A DNA stretch of 7,386 nt from Candidatus Atribacteria bacterium 4572_76 (GCA_002084865.1 NBMG01000078.1:1-7386), one strand, 5' to 3'. Counted from the stretch's first letter, positions 1 through 6,260 are shown. Made by a program: numbers and translations. The notes: generated from the letters alone by a model not told the origin.

Positions 1-1
1 T

Positions 2-316
2 ACAGAAAAAGCCCTGACTCATCTTAAGATAACTCCTTCTACCTACATAATTGTATTAACCAGGGGGCATTTGAAAGACGAAGAAGTTTTGGGTTCAGTT
101 ATCAAGTCAGGTGCTGCTTATATAGGGATGATTGGAAGTCGGAAAAAGAATTCCACTGTGTTTCAACATTTAGAAGAACAGGGAATATCAGCTCAAGAAC
201 TTAAAGAGGTTCATGCTCCCATTGGGGTGGATATAGGAGCCCAAACTCCCGAAGAGATCGCAGTAAGTATTATGGCTGAGATTATTCAGGTCAGGAAACA
301 AAAAGAAATACAGTAA
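2..316 (+). CDS. xdhC: XdhC-family protein, C-terminal part (5' end outside window)
   Basis: This is the C-terminal Rossmann-type domain of an XdhC/CoxI-family protein, which handles the molybdenum cofactor (binding, protection, sulfuration) before insertion into xanthine dehydrogenase-type hydroxylases in the cytoplasm. The frame is open from base 2, so the gene starts before the window; a TTG at 71 is internal. Visible family signatures are a TRGH motif (about residues 21-24 of the visible part), YIGMIGSRKK, PIGVDIGAQTPEEIAVSI and the terminal AEII helix. The end is normal for the family, with a TAA stop. The lost middle-to-N-terminal part cannot be judged. A MoeA-like gene lies 500 bp downstream, which supports a molybdenum-hydroxylase setting. 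The family call is firm; the exact client enzyme is unknown. Confidence 0.9.
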   Translation, partial: TEKALTHLKITPSTYIIVLTRGHLKDEEVLGSVIKSGAAYIGMIGSRKKNSTVFQHLEEQGISAQELKEVHAPIGVDIGAQTPEEIAVSIMAEIIQVRKQKEIQ

Positions 317-351
317 CAAGTAACATATAATAGGTAATGGGTAATATGTAG

Positions 352-372
352 GGGCAGACCTTGTGTCTGCCC
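352..372. repeat. Perfect 8-bp hairpin, dispersed-repeat type
   Basis: The arms GGGCAGAC (352-359) and GTCTGCCC (365-372) pair perfectly around the loop CTTGT. There is no T-run after it, so it does not look like an intrinsic terminator, although it sits 36 bp after the xdhC stop. GC-rich arms in an AT-rich spacer, preceded by TAG-rich simple sequence, look like the short palindromic elements scattered between genes in many genomes. Copy number cannot be seen from this window. Confidence 0.6.
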
Positions 373-430
373 GTAATCAGAGGGAAAGAAACTAAGTTAT
401 AATAATCTTAAGGTTAAATTATAGGAAGTG

Positions 431-620
431 ATGATATTGAAATTAAGATATAAGCTTTGGATAGAAAAGGATGGAGAAAAGGTCTTTGGCGATGGCCCCC
501 TGGATATTCTTCATCGGGTAGAGAGGAAGGGAATTGATGATAAAGTTTAAACTATTTCGGGAGGAAGCTGACCAAAGTTTGAATTCGCTTTACAAGAAAA
601 TATTTAAAGAAAAAGATTAA
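431..620 (+). pseudogene. ModE-like winged-helix regulator remnant, internally deleted
   Basis: An ATG at 431, with GGAAG at 424-428 as ribosome site, opens a 39-codon frame ending at 548-550. Its first 30 or so residues (LKLRYKLWIEKDGEKVFGDG, then PLDILHRVERKG) match the conserved N-terminus of ModE-type winged-helix regulators, where this strand-helix segment precedes the DNA-binding helices. A second frame, open from about 540 to the TAA at 618-620, reads IKFKLFREEADQSLNSLYKK then IFKEKD. This resembles the C-terminal helix of the same family (typically FREEV...L...F). The helix-turn-helix core between them, roughly 50-60 residues, is absent and the two parts are out of frame. ModE-type proteins sense molybdate or tungstate and control transport and cofactor genes, which fits the neighbours. 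Inference: a deletion of about 150-190 bp destroyed the gene. The head is convincing; the tail match is good but short. Confidence 0.7.
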
Positions 621-627
621 TCTTTTT
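610..627. repeat. 18-bp perfect AT-rich palindrome
   Basis: AAAAAGATTAATCTTTTT reads the same on both strands and includes the stop codon (618-620) of the ModE-like tail. It could act as a weak bidirectional terminator or be the old end of that gene. There is no GC stem, so terminator function is doubtful. Confidence 0.35.
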
Positions 628-654
628 ATCTATTTTGCGTTATACAAATAAAAG

Positions 655-660
655 TATAAT
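655..660 (+). promoter_or_regulatory. Possible -10 box upstream of the moeA-like gene
   Basis: A perfect TATAAT lies about 155 bp before the moeA-like ATG. A poor -35 candidate (TTTTGC, 633-638) sits 16 bp upstream. In DNA this AT-rich a -10 match alone is weak evidence. If real, the transcript leader would carry both inverted-repeat elements at 687-800. Confidence 0.25.
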
Positions 661-686
661 ACTACTGAATTTTTAAATTTTTAATG

Positions 687-714
687 TGTGGACACGATGT
701 ATCGTGCCCCCACA
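687..714. repeat. Imperfect inverted repeat
   Basis: The arms TGTGGACACGAT (687-698) and ATCGTGCCCCCACA (701-714) pair with a two-base loop; the right arm carries two extra C residues. The form (GC-rich arms bracketing an ACGAT/ATCGT core) is like widespread short intergenic palindromes. It is a degenerate copy, and no T-run follows. Confidence 0.5.
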
Positions 715-730
715 GAGAAAATTTTTTAAA

Positions 731-800
731 TTTCCTCCTTGAGGGAGAAGATAAGCTCTATATTTCTCTTCCCACTTTAAGGGGGAGGATTAGGGAGGGG
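731..800. repeat. Degenerate inverted repeat reaching the moeA-like ribosome site
   Basis: CCTCCTTGAGGGAGAAG (about 735-750) is mirrored loosely by CTCTTCCC (about 767-774) and TTAAGGGGGAGGATTAGGGA (777-796). The left CCTCC can pair with GGGAGG on the right. Purine-rich GGGGGAGG/TTAGGGAGGGG blocks of this kind recur between genes in many AT-rich genomes. The right end supplies the only Shine-Dalgarno-like sequence (GGAGGGG, about 794-800) before the ATG at 817, 16 bases away, which is longer than usual. Confidence 0.45.
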
Positions 801-816
801 TGTTATTTTAAATATT

Positions 817-1836
817 ATGAAAAAAATACCGGTAGAAAAAGCAGTGGGAATGATGTTATGTCATGATATCACTCAGATTATACCCGGAAAATTTAAAGGT
901 CCGGCTTTTCGGAGAGGTCACATAGTTCAGAAAGATGATATAGAGAAGTTAAAGAAAATAGGGAAGGAATATCTATATATTTGGCTGCCAAAAGAAGGAG
1001 AGATTCATGAAGATGAAGCTTCTTTAAGAATCTCTAAAGCGATAACAGGAGAAAATATAGAATTGACCGAAGCCATTGAAGGAAAAATAACTTTAAAATC
1101 TCTAACAAGAGGATTATTCAAAGTAAAAAGTGAACTCTTATACGAGATAAATTCCATGGAAAATATTACTATCCCCTGTCTTCCTAATAATTTTAAAGTA
1201 GAAGAAGGACAAGGATTATCAGGAGTGCGAATTGTTCCTCTAACTATTCAAGAAGAAAAAATAAAACAGATAGAGGAATTATGCCAAAAGAAGGGGGCAG
1301 TTTTTTCCGTAAAAAAATATAAAAAGTTAAAAGTAGCTATTATTACTACCGGGAACGAGGTATACAAGGGATTAATCCAGGATGGGTTTGGCCCGTTATT
1401 AAAAGAGAAGTTTTCTTATTTTAGAGCAGAATTACAAGGGCAAACTTTTTGTCCGGACAATATAGAGGAAATTAAAAAAGCAATTTTGCAATTTAAGAAA
1501 CAAGGAGCTGATCTGATTGCTTTAAGCGGAGGAATGTCTGTAGATCCTGATGACCTTACGCCCGGGGCTATTCGGGAAAGTGGTGCAAAGGTAGTAACTT
1601 ATGGAGTTCCCGTACAACCGGGAAATATGTTTATGCTGGCTTATTTAGGGAAAACTGTTCTTATAGGAATACCGGGCGCTTCTTTATTTTATAAAAATAC
1701 TATTTTAGATATTATCCTGCCTAGAATATTTGTTGGGGATATTTTAACTAAAAGAGATTTTGTAAATATGGGAGAAGGAGGATTTTGTTCTACTTGTTCG
1801 GTATGCCATTATCCTTATTGTTATTTTGGCCGATAA
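817..1836 (+). CDS. MoeA/MogA-like molybdopterin-binding protein with Cys-rich tail
   Basis: This 339-residue cytoplasmic protein belongs to the stand-alone MoeA-like molybdopterin-binding group. Residues 1-140 form an N-terminal region starting with IPVEKAVGMMLCHDIT, typical of this group. Residues 170-305 form the MoCF-biosynthesis domain: VAIITTGNEV (173-182), LSGGMSVDPDD (236-246, the MoeA/MogA substrate-binding loop with acidic residues) and the QPGNMFML...IGIPG segment (268-287). The tail has C324, C327, C330 and C335 (CX2CX2CX4C), a possible metal or Fe-S site. Known relatives bind molybdopterin or help insert Mo/W into it; which step this one performs is not known. The start is supported by the conserved first residues and stops upstream in frame. 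The ribosome site is distant (see the repeat before it). The following gene begins 40 bp downstream, suggesting co-transcription. Confidence 0.87.
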   Translation: MKKIPVEKAVGMMLCHDITQIIPGKFKGPAFRRGHIVQKDDIEKLKKIGKEYLYIWLPKEGEIHEDEASLRISKAITGENIELTEAIEGKITLKSLTRGLFKVKSELLYEINSMENITIPCLPNNFKVEEGQGLSGVRIVPLTIQEEKIKQIEELCQKKGAVFSVKKYKKLKVAIITTGNEVYKGLIQDGFGPLLKEKFSYFRAELQGQTFCPDNIEEIKKAILQFKKQGADLIALSGGMSVDPDDLTPGAIRESGAKVVTYGVPVQPGNMFMLAYLGKTVLIGIPGASLFYKNTILDIILPRIFVGDILTKRDFVNMGEGGFCSTCSVCHYPYCYFGR

Positions 1837-1876
1837 TATTAAAGGGTCTATAATTAAAAAAAGAAAGGAAGCAGTA

Positions 1877-2602
1877 ATGGACTTTTACCAGGAGATAAAA
1901 GAAAAATTTTGTCAATTAATCAAAGGAGATGATGTTTGGTCTTCCCGGATAAATGTAGTTAATATTCGACCTCTTACTCCTCAAGAGGCAATTGGGAATC
2001 CGGAGAGAGATGACTTTCCCTTGTTAAGGGGTAAAGAAGTGATGATGCAAGCAGATTTTAAAGGAAGCCGAGGTCAGGCTTTTACCGATATGCCGGGAAA
2101 TTATAGTGGCACATTAAGAGAAGTTTTTGAAATGCCGCTTGTTAATAATTTCCAAAGAGCAATTTTTACAGCCAGCATAAATGCTGTATTGCGTTATTTT
2201 AAATTTATTTCTAAAACAGTTCATTGTAAAGATAAAGAACCGACAGAATGTGCCGACCATCTTAAAGATTATATTAAAGAACGTTTTGGACAGCCCCGTA
2301 TTGCTTTTATCGGACTGCAACCTGCTATGATTGCAGCCTTAAGACATAATTTTGAGATTAGAGTGGTTGACTTGGACGTAGATAATATTGGCGAAAGAAA
2401 AGCAGGAGTGTTAGTAGAGAGTGTTTCCAAAACGAAAGATATTTTATCTTGGGGGGATATAGTTCTAGCTACAGGTACTACAGTGGTTAATGATACTCTG
2501 ACCCCGCTTTTAATAGAAAAGCCAGTTATATTTTACGGAGTTACTATTAGTGGAATTGCCTATCTTATGGGATATGAGCAATATTGTTTTTGTAGTCACT
2601 AA
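1877..2602 (+). CDS. DUF364-type Rossmann-like protein (diverged paralog 1)
   Basis: This 241-residue soluble protein is a diverged relative of the DUF364 (putative heavy-metal chelation) family. Its N-terminal half has NPERDDFPLLRGKEVMMQAD (41-60), GQAFTDMPGNYSGTL (66-80) and an NFQRAIF...INAVLRYF helix (91-108), like the DUF4213-type cap found before DUF364. The C-terminal half is Rossmann-like: RIAFIGLQPAM (141-151), VVDLDVDN (163-170), then DIVLATGTTVVNDTL (194-208), which aligns with DIIAITGTALINGTM in the next gene but one position set earlier in the chain. It ends CFCSH. Function is unknown. I place the start at ATG 1877, with AAGGAA at 1865-1870 as ribosome site; the frame is open upstream to a TTG at 1826 that would overlap the MoeA-like gene and has no good ribosome site. 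The 40-bp gap suggests one operon with that gene. Confidence 0.72.
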   Translation: MDFYQEIKEKFCQLIKGDDVWSSRINVVNIRPLTPQEAIGNPERDDFPLLRGKEVMMQADFKGSRGQAFTDMPGNYSGTLREVFEMPLVNNFQRAIFTASINAVLRYFKFISKTVHCKDKEPTECADHLKDYIKERFGQPRIAFIGLQPAMIAALRHNFEIRVVDLDVDNIGERKAGVLVESVSKTKDILSWGDIVLATGTTVVNDTLTPLLIEKPVIFYGVTISGIAYLMGYEQYCFCSH

Positions 2603-2616
2603 AGACAGAATAAATC

Positions 2617-2640
2617 AGTATATAGTATCGAGTATATAGT
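2617..2640. repeat. Two 10-bp direct repeats
   Basis: AGTATATAGT occurs at 2617-2626 and again at 2631-2640, separated by ATCG, just after the first DUF364-type gene. It may be simple-sequence drift or part of a dispersed intergenic element; no function can be read from it. Confidence 0.4.
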
Positions 2641-2689
2641 CAAGAAAAGAACAAATACAAGTTGCGGGTTTCGAAGACTGAAAAGACCC

Positions 2690-2695
2690 TATAAT
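2690..2695 (+). promoter_or_regulatory. Possible -10 box before the second DUF364 gene
   Basis: A perfect TATAAT sits 38 bp before the GTG start at 2734, inside the 131-bp gap between the two DUF364-type genes. TTGCGG at 2662-2667 is too far away (22 bp) for a normal -35. The gap length makes an internal promoter plausible, but the evidence is weak. Confidence 0.25.
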
Positions 2696-2733
2696 CACAA
2701 AATAAAAAAAATAAAGGAGGGCAAATAATAAAC

Positions 2734-3477
2734 GTGAAAATTATAGAAGATATTATTTCAACTATTGGGGAGAGTGCTCGAGATATTTTAGTTAAAGAAG
2801 TACGTATAGGACCTTTTTGGACCGGAGTGTGGAGTAAATATGGTGGATTAGCTTCTACTACTTTTACTCATGAACCGACAATGCCTCCTCCTATAAAAGA
2901 AGCAGGAAATTTAACCCAAAAATCGGTATTAGAACTTTGTGATTATGCAAATTCTAATTGTCTGTTGCAGGCTTCTGTGGGCATGGCAGCTATTAATTCT
3001 GCTATAGAATTAGATTTAAATAAATGCCAGAATATTAATGCGGCAGAAATTCTTTATGAAAAAGGAAAAAATAAAGAAGTAGTGGTAGTCGGACATTTTC
3101 CATTTGTTAATAAATTGCGCAAATTAGCTAAAACACTTTGGGTAGTAGAGAGAAAACCTCAAAGTGGAGATATTCCTGCCAGCGAAGCAAAGCGAGTAAT
3201 TCCTCAGGCTGATATTATTGCCATTACTGGTACTGCTTTAATTAATGGTACTATGGGGGAACTTTTATCCTGGTGCCCAAAGGAAAGTATAGTTATGGTC
3301 TTGGGCGCAACTACGCCTCTTTCGCCGGTGTGGTTTGATTACGGAGTAGATTTAGTTTCTGGAACAAGAGTAACTGATCCTGAGCTAATGCTTCGCCTTG
3401 TTTCGGAAGGGGTAGTCTTTAAACAGATTCATGGTAGAGGAGTAAAATTACTTACTATTCAAAAAGAAAATTATTAA
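2734..3477 (+). CDS. DUF4213-DUF364 domain protein (paralog 2)
   Basis: This 247-residue soluble protein is a standard DUF364 family member (putative heavy-metal chelation domain). Residues 1-95 form the DUF4213-like N-terminal cap, with FWTGVWS (28-34), a THEP segment (45-48) and the helix SVGMAAINSAI (81-91). Residues 105-235 form the Rossmann-like DUF364 domain: VVVVGHFPF (116-124), VVERKPQSGDIPASEA (137-152), IPQADIIAITGTALINGT (156-173) and VLGATTPLSPVWFDYGVD (189-206), followed by SGT and VSEG motifs. No enzyme activity is established for the family as far as I know; the neighbours suggest metal or cofactor handling. The start is GTG at 2734, with AAGGAGGG at 2714-2721, 12 bases upstream; no other start in frame fits. 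The ABC transporter genes begin 53 bp downstream. Confidence 0.85.
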   Translation: MKIIEDIISTIGESARDILVKEVRIGPFWTGVWSKYGGLASTTFTHEPTMPPPIKEAGNLTQKSVLELCDYANSNCLLQASVGMAAINSAIELDLNKCQNINAAEILYEKGKNKEVVVVGHFPFVNKLRKLAKTLWVVERKPQSGDIPASEAKRVIPQADIIAITGTALINGTMGELLSWCPKESIVMVLGATTPLSPVWFDYGVDLVSGTRVTDPELMLRLVSEGVVFKQIHGRGVKLLTIQKENY

Positions 3478-3530
3478 ATTATTAAAATTTAAAAAAATTA
3501 AGAGATTAAATTAAACAAAAAGGATGAGAT

Positions 3531-4538
3531 ATGAAAAAACTATTTACCGTGTTTATACTTTCAGGGGTTTTGTTTTTTACTTTTTTTGGGGAGTGTTTTT
3601 CGGAGAAAGAAATAACCATCGGTATGGCGGTGGAGTTTATGGACCATGCTGCCTGTGCTTATATAAGTCAGGACAAAGGTTGGTTTGAGGAAGAGGGGCT
3701 TAACTTAACTGCATATGAGAGTTATGTAACCGGAATGGCCCTGGCTTCTGCTTTAGCTCGGGGGGATATTCAAGTGGCCTATACGTGTTTAATCCCAGCT
3801 ATAAACGTCTATGCCAATGCCAAAGTGCCGATAAAAATAGTTGCTGGGACTCATAAATATGGTTATGGCTTGGTGGTTAATCCTAAGAAGGTAAAAAGTG
3901 TTAAGGATTTAGAAGAGCCGGGAATTCGTATCGGATGTGTTAGGGAAGGTGGAGCAGTAGATGTGCTTCTCCATCGGGCGATAGACAAGTATAATCTTGA
4001 TGAAAAAAAAATATTATCCAGAATTCAGCGGATGAACCCACCAAAGCAAGTTTTAGCCATCAATGCCGGTCAACTGGATGCCGCTTTTTTACCCGAGCAA
4101 TGGGCTACTATGGCTGAAAAATCGGGCTTTAAGATGCTGCTGATAAGTCAGGATGTTTGGCCCGCAATGCAGGGGAGTGTTCTGGTGGTCAAAGAAGAAT
4201 TGATAAGAGACCATCCTAAAGTTGTTGAAAAATTAGTAAAAATATCACAAAAGGCGACAGATTGGATTAATCAAAATCCACTTGAAGCAGCAGAGATTGT
4301 GGCTCGGCAGTTACAGAAAGCCGGGGGGAGTCTTTTCCCGGTGGAAATAGCTGATATAACTATCAAGACAGAGATTACTTCCGAAGTTTTATTAAAGTCC
4401 ATGAATAGGCTGGAATATACTACCGATATTGATTCTGTAGTAGTTCAGGAAACAATAGATTATGTCACTCAATTAGGTTACATTAAGAGTAGTTTTAAGG
4501 CGGGAGATATTTTAAATTTGAGTTTTATAAAACCATAA
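3531..4538 (+). CDS. NitT/TauT-type ABC transporter substrate-binding protein
   Basis: This 335-residue exported protein is a periplasmic or cell-surface binding protein of the NMT1/THI5-like (SsuA/TauA, NitT/TauT) fold. Residues 1-24 form a signal peptide: KK, a hydrophobic stretch rich in F/L/V, then polar residues. C22 is not in a proper lipobox, so lipid attachment is doubtful. The mature part starts with EITIGMAVEF, then DKGWFEEEGLNLTAYES, ASALARGDIQVAY (about 72-84), VKSVKDLEEPGIRIGC and the hinge segment LAINAGQLDAAFLPEQ (about 174-189), all family features. The family takes up small organics such as sulfonates, thiamin precursors or nitrate; the ligand here is unknown. The ATG at 3531 has AAGGATGAG just upstream. 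The C-terminus looks complete. The downstream permease frame begins within or just after the 3' end of this gene. Confidence 0.87.
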   Translation: MKKLFTVFILSGVLFFTFFGECFSEKEITIGMAVEFMDHAACAYISQDKGWFEEEGLNLTAYESYVTGMALASALARGDIQVAYTCLIPAINVYANAKVPIKIVAGTHKYGYGLVVNPKKVKSVKDLEEPGIRIGCVREGGAVDVLLHRAIDKYNLDEKKILSRIQRMNPPKQVLAINAGQLDAAFLPEQWATMAEKSGFKMLLISQDVWPAMQGSVLVVKEELIRDHPKVVEKLVKISQKATDWINQNPLEAAEIVARQLQKAGGSLFPVEIADITIKTEITSEVLLKSMNRLEYTTDIDSVVVQETIDYVTQLGYIKSSFKAGDILNLSFIKP

Positions 4539-4573
4539 TAACGGAATTTTGGTATCTGGCAATCAGCGGAGTA

Positions 4574-5167
4574 TTGGGGCGTAATTTCTTAAGCAGTTTA
4601 ATTCGAGTCCTTATTGGTTTTTCTGCGGGTTCTATTGCCGGGCTATTTATCGGAATTATGATGGGGTGGAATAATCTGGCCAACAAGGCATTAAATCCAA
4701 TAATCAGCTTAATTTATCCTATTCCTGCCCTGGGCTGGCTCCCTTTATTGATGTTGTGGTTCGGTATTGGTGAAATCTTACCGATTGCCATAATATTTAT
4801 CTGTTCCTTTTTCCCTATCCTTTATAATACAGTTACCGGAATTAAAAATGTGGATAAAAATTATATCTTTGTAGCCAGGATATTAGGTGCTTCTGACCTA
4901 AAAATTTTAAGTACAGTGGTCGTTCCTCTTGCTTTGCCCAATATTTTTACCGGATTAAAATTGGAATCAGGGATGGCCTGGCGAGTGATAATAGCGGCAG
5001 AGATGGTAGCTATTCCTACCGGGATTGGCGCACTGATGATGAAGGCCGAGAGCCTTATTCGCATAGACATTATTATAATTTGTCTAATAGTTTTAGGAGT
5101 AATGTGTCTTTCTTTTGAGAAATTTTTTGCCTTTTTAGAAAAGAAATTGACTAATCGATGGAGGTAA
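4574..5167 (+). CDS. ABC transporter permease, SsuC/TauC type, N-terminally short
   Basis: This is the membrane subunit of the importer, in the binding-protein-dependent permease family. From the TTG at 4574 it has 197 residues, against about 250 normally. About five membrane segments are visible (near 11-31, 43-62, 69-90, 132-150, 164-184). The cytoplasmic EAA loop that docks the ATPase is present at about 100-128 (ARILGAS...PLALPNIFTGLKL). The frame is open further back to 4499, and the residues read there (IITEFWYLAISGV, 4535-4573) look like genuine permease sequence just after the normal first helix. No ATG or GTG exists in that stretch, and TTG 4574 has only a poorly spaced CGGAG. So the first membrane helix and true start appear to be deleted, and the gene may be non-functional or start unusually. 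Its stop is 1 bp before the ATPase start. Confidence 0.8.
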   Translation: MGRNFLSSLIRVLIGFSAGSIAGLFIGIMMGWNNLANKALNPIISLIYPIPALGWLPLLMLWFGIGEILPIAIIFICSFFPILYNTVTGIKNVDKNYIFVARILGASDLKILSTVVVPLALPNIFTGLKLESGMAWRVIIAAEMVAIPTGIGALMMKAESLIRIDIIIICLIVLGVMCLSFEKFFAFLEKKLTNRWR

Positions 5168-5168
5168 T

Positions 5169-6221
5169 ATGTCATCTATCAAGCTTAAAGACATTTCCAA
5201 ATATGTTTGTAAAAATGTTAACTTGGAAATATTTGATAAAGAGTTGTTGGTATTGCTGGGACCTAATGGAGCAGGAAAAAGCACTTTATTGAATATTATT
5301 GCCGGGTTAATCGACTATGAAGGGTCAGTATTTTTTGATAATAAACCGGTAGACGGGTTGCCCGCTAACCAGAGGAGAATAGGTTACTTGTTTCAGGAAT
5401 TGAATTTGTTTCCTCATTTCGATGTAGCTGCTAATATTGCCTATGGTTTGAAGATGCAAAAAAGACCTCAAAACGAAATAAACGCAAAGGTTGAGGAACT
5501 CCTTCAAATAATGAAGATAAAAAAATTATCCTCTCGTTATCCCAAAGAATTGAGCGGGGGGGAGAAACAGAGAGTGGCCTTAGCCCGGGCTTTAGCTAAT
5601 TCTCCTCGTATTTTACTTCTTGATGAGCCGATGAACAGTTTGGATTATCGTACTTCCAAACATCTCAGGACTGAATTTAAAATACTACAGAAAAAATTAG
5701 GTATCACTACTCTTTACGTTACTCACAATTTTTATGAGGCAGAAGAGATGGCCCAACGTATTGCTGTGCTCGATAGAGGCAGAATAGAACAGATAGGTCT
5801 TCCTAAGGAAATATTTTTTCATCCCACAGAGGCAGTTAATGATTTTATCGGGGCACCCAATATTTTAAACTGTGATTATTGCAATAGATTAAGTTTTGGG
5901 TTGGTAGAGGTGAAATGTGGCGATATTTCTCTTGTAGTTTCTAGCGAAAGAGAAAAGATAAAGAAGGTGGCGATTTTACCGGAAGATATCTACCTTTCTG
6001 ATATCAGACCTCCCGGGCCTGATGTAAACAGGGTCAAAGGAAGATTAACTGAAATTGAGGAATCATCTCCTACGGTCTGCTGCACGGTTATAACCGGAAA
6101 AAATTCTCTGAGGGTAAAGCTGCCTCAGGAGATATTTGCCAGCATGAGTTTAAATATCAGTGGCGAAGTGTGGTTGATTTTAGCTCCCAGGAAATTAAAA
6201 ATCATTTCTGATAGTGAGTAA
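5169..6221 (+). CDS. ABC transporter ATPase with C-terminal TOBE-like domain (ModC/PotA-like)
   Basis: This 350-residue ATPase drives the importer from the cytoplasmic side. Residues 1-235 are the nucleotide-binding domain: Walker A GPNGAGKST (31-39), Q-loop Q76, signature LSGGEKQRV (128-136), Walker B ILLLDE (148-153), D-loop SLD (157-159) and switch H186 (VTHN). The segment FQELNLFPHFDVAANIAYGL resembles molybdate/tungstate-type ATPases (ModC, WtpC). Residues about 240-350 are an extra domain like the TOBE region of ModC/PotA/CysA, which in ModC binds molybdate and regulates transport. SsuB/TauB ATPases, the usual partners of NitT/TauT permeases, are about 250-270 residues and lack it, so the pairing is a mosaic. 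The ATG at 5169 follows GGAGG (5160-5164) that overlaps the end of the permease gene, giving tight translational coupling. Confidence 0.9.
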   Translation: MSSIKLKDISKYVCKNVNLEIFDKELLVLLGPNGAGKSTLLNIIAGLIDYEGSVFFDNKPVDGLPANQRRIGYLFQELNLFPHFDVAANIAYGLKMQKRPQNEINAKVEELLQIMKIKKLSSRYPKELSGGEKQRVALARALANSPRILLLDEPMNSLDYRTSKHLRTEFKILQKKLGITTLYVTHNFYEAEEMAQRIAVLDRGRIEQIGLPKEIFFHPTEAVNDFIGAPNILNCDYCNRLSFGLVEVKCGDISLVVSSEREKIKKVAILPEDIYLSDIRPPGPDVNRVKGRLTEIEESSPTVCCTVITGKNSLRVKLPQEIFASMSLNISGEVWLILAPRKLKIISDSE

Positions 6222-6233
6222 CATTTTAATAGA

Positions 6234-6249
6234 AAAATAAATTTATTTT
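6234..6249. repeat. 16-bp perfect AT palindrome after the ABC operon
   Basis: AAAATAAATTTATTTT reads the same on both strands, 12 bp after the ATPase stop. It is all A and T, so its stem would be weak; it may be a chance product of low complexity or a weak transcript end. No GC-rich terminator is visible after this operon. Confidence 0.3.
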
Positions 6250-6260
6250 GAAGTCTACGA

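Larger units (their letters stand above)
317..816. other. 500-bp gap: repeats and a broken regulator gene
   Basis: No intact gene is visible here on either strand. From left to right it holds a short perfect hairpin (352-372), a ModE-like gene remnant (431-620), an AT palindrome (610-627), a TATAAT box (655-660), and two degenerate inverted-repeat elements (687-714 and about 731-800). The mixture of a decayed gene and hairpin repeats suggests a site that tolerates insertion and deletion. The open frame from 684 to 866 is formed by the repeat elements and overlaps the start of the next gene, so it is not counted as a gene. Confidence 0.7.

Noticed and set aside
352..372. Hairpin as a rho-independent terminator of xdhC
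   Set aside because: No run of T follows the stem, so it is better described as a repeat.
684..866. 60-codon + strand open frame before the moeA-like gene
   Set aside because: It is built from repeat sequence, overlaps the moeA-like start by 50 bp in another frame and has no family resemblance.
2114..2320. 68-codon - strand open frame
   Set aside because: It lies fully inside the first DUF364-type gene on the opposite strand and has no ribosome site or recognisable motifs.
2666..2689. GGGT...ACCC as a hairpin or terminator between the DUF364 genes
   Set aside because: The arms pair only over a few bases and there is no T-run.
3478..3530. Possible promoter before the binding-protein gene
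   Set aside because: The gap is only low-complexity A/T with no credible -10/-35 pair; read-through from upstream is simpler.
4861..5175. 104-codon - strand open frame
   Set aside because: It is antisense to the permease C-terminal half, whose EAA loop is clearly the coding frame.
5325..5507. 60-codon - strand open frame
   Set aside because: It is antisense to the ATPase domain between Walker A and the signature motif, with no independent support.
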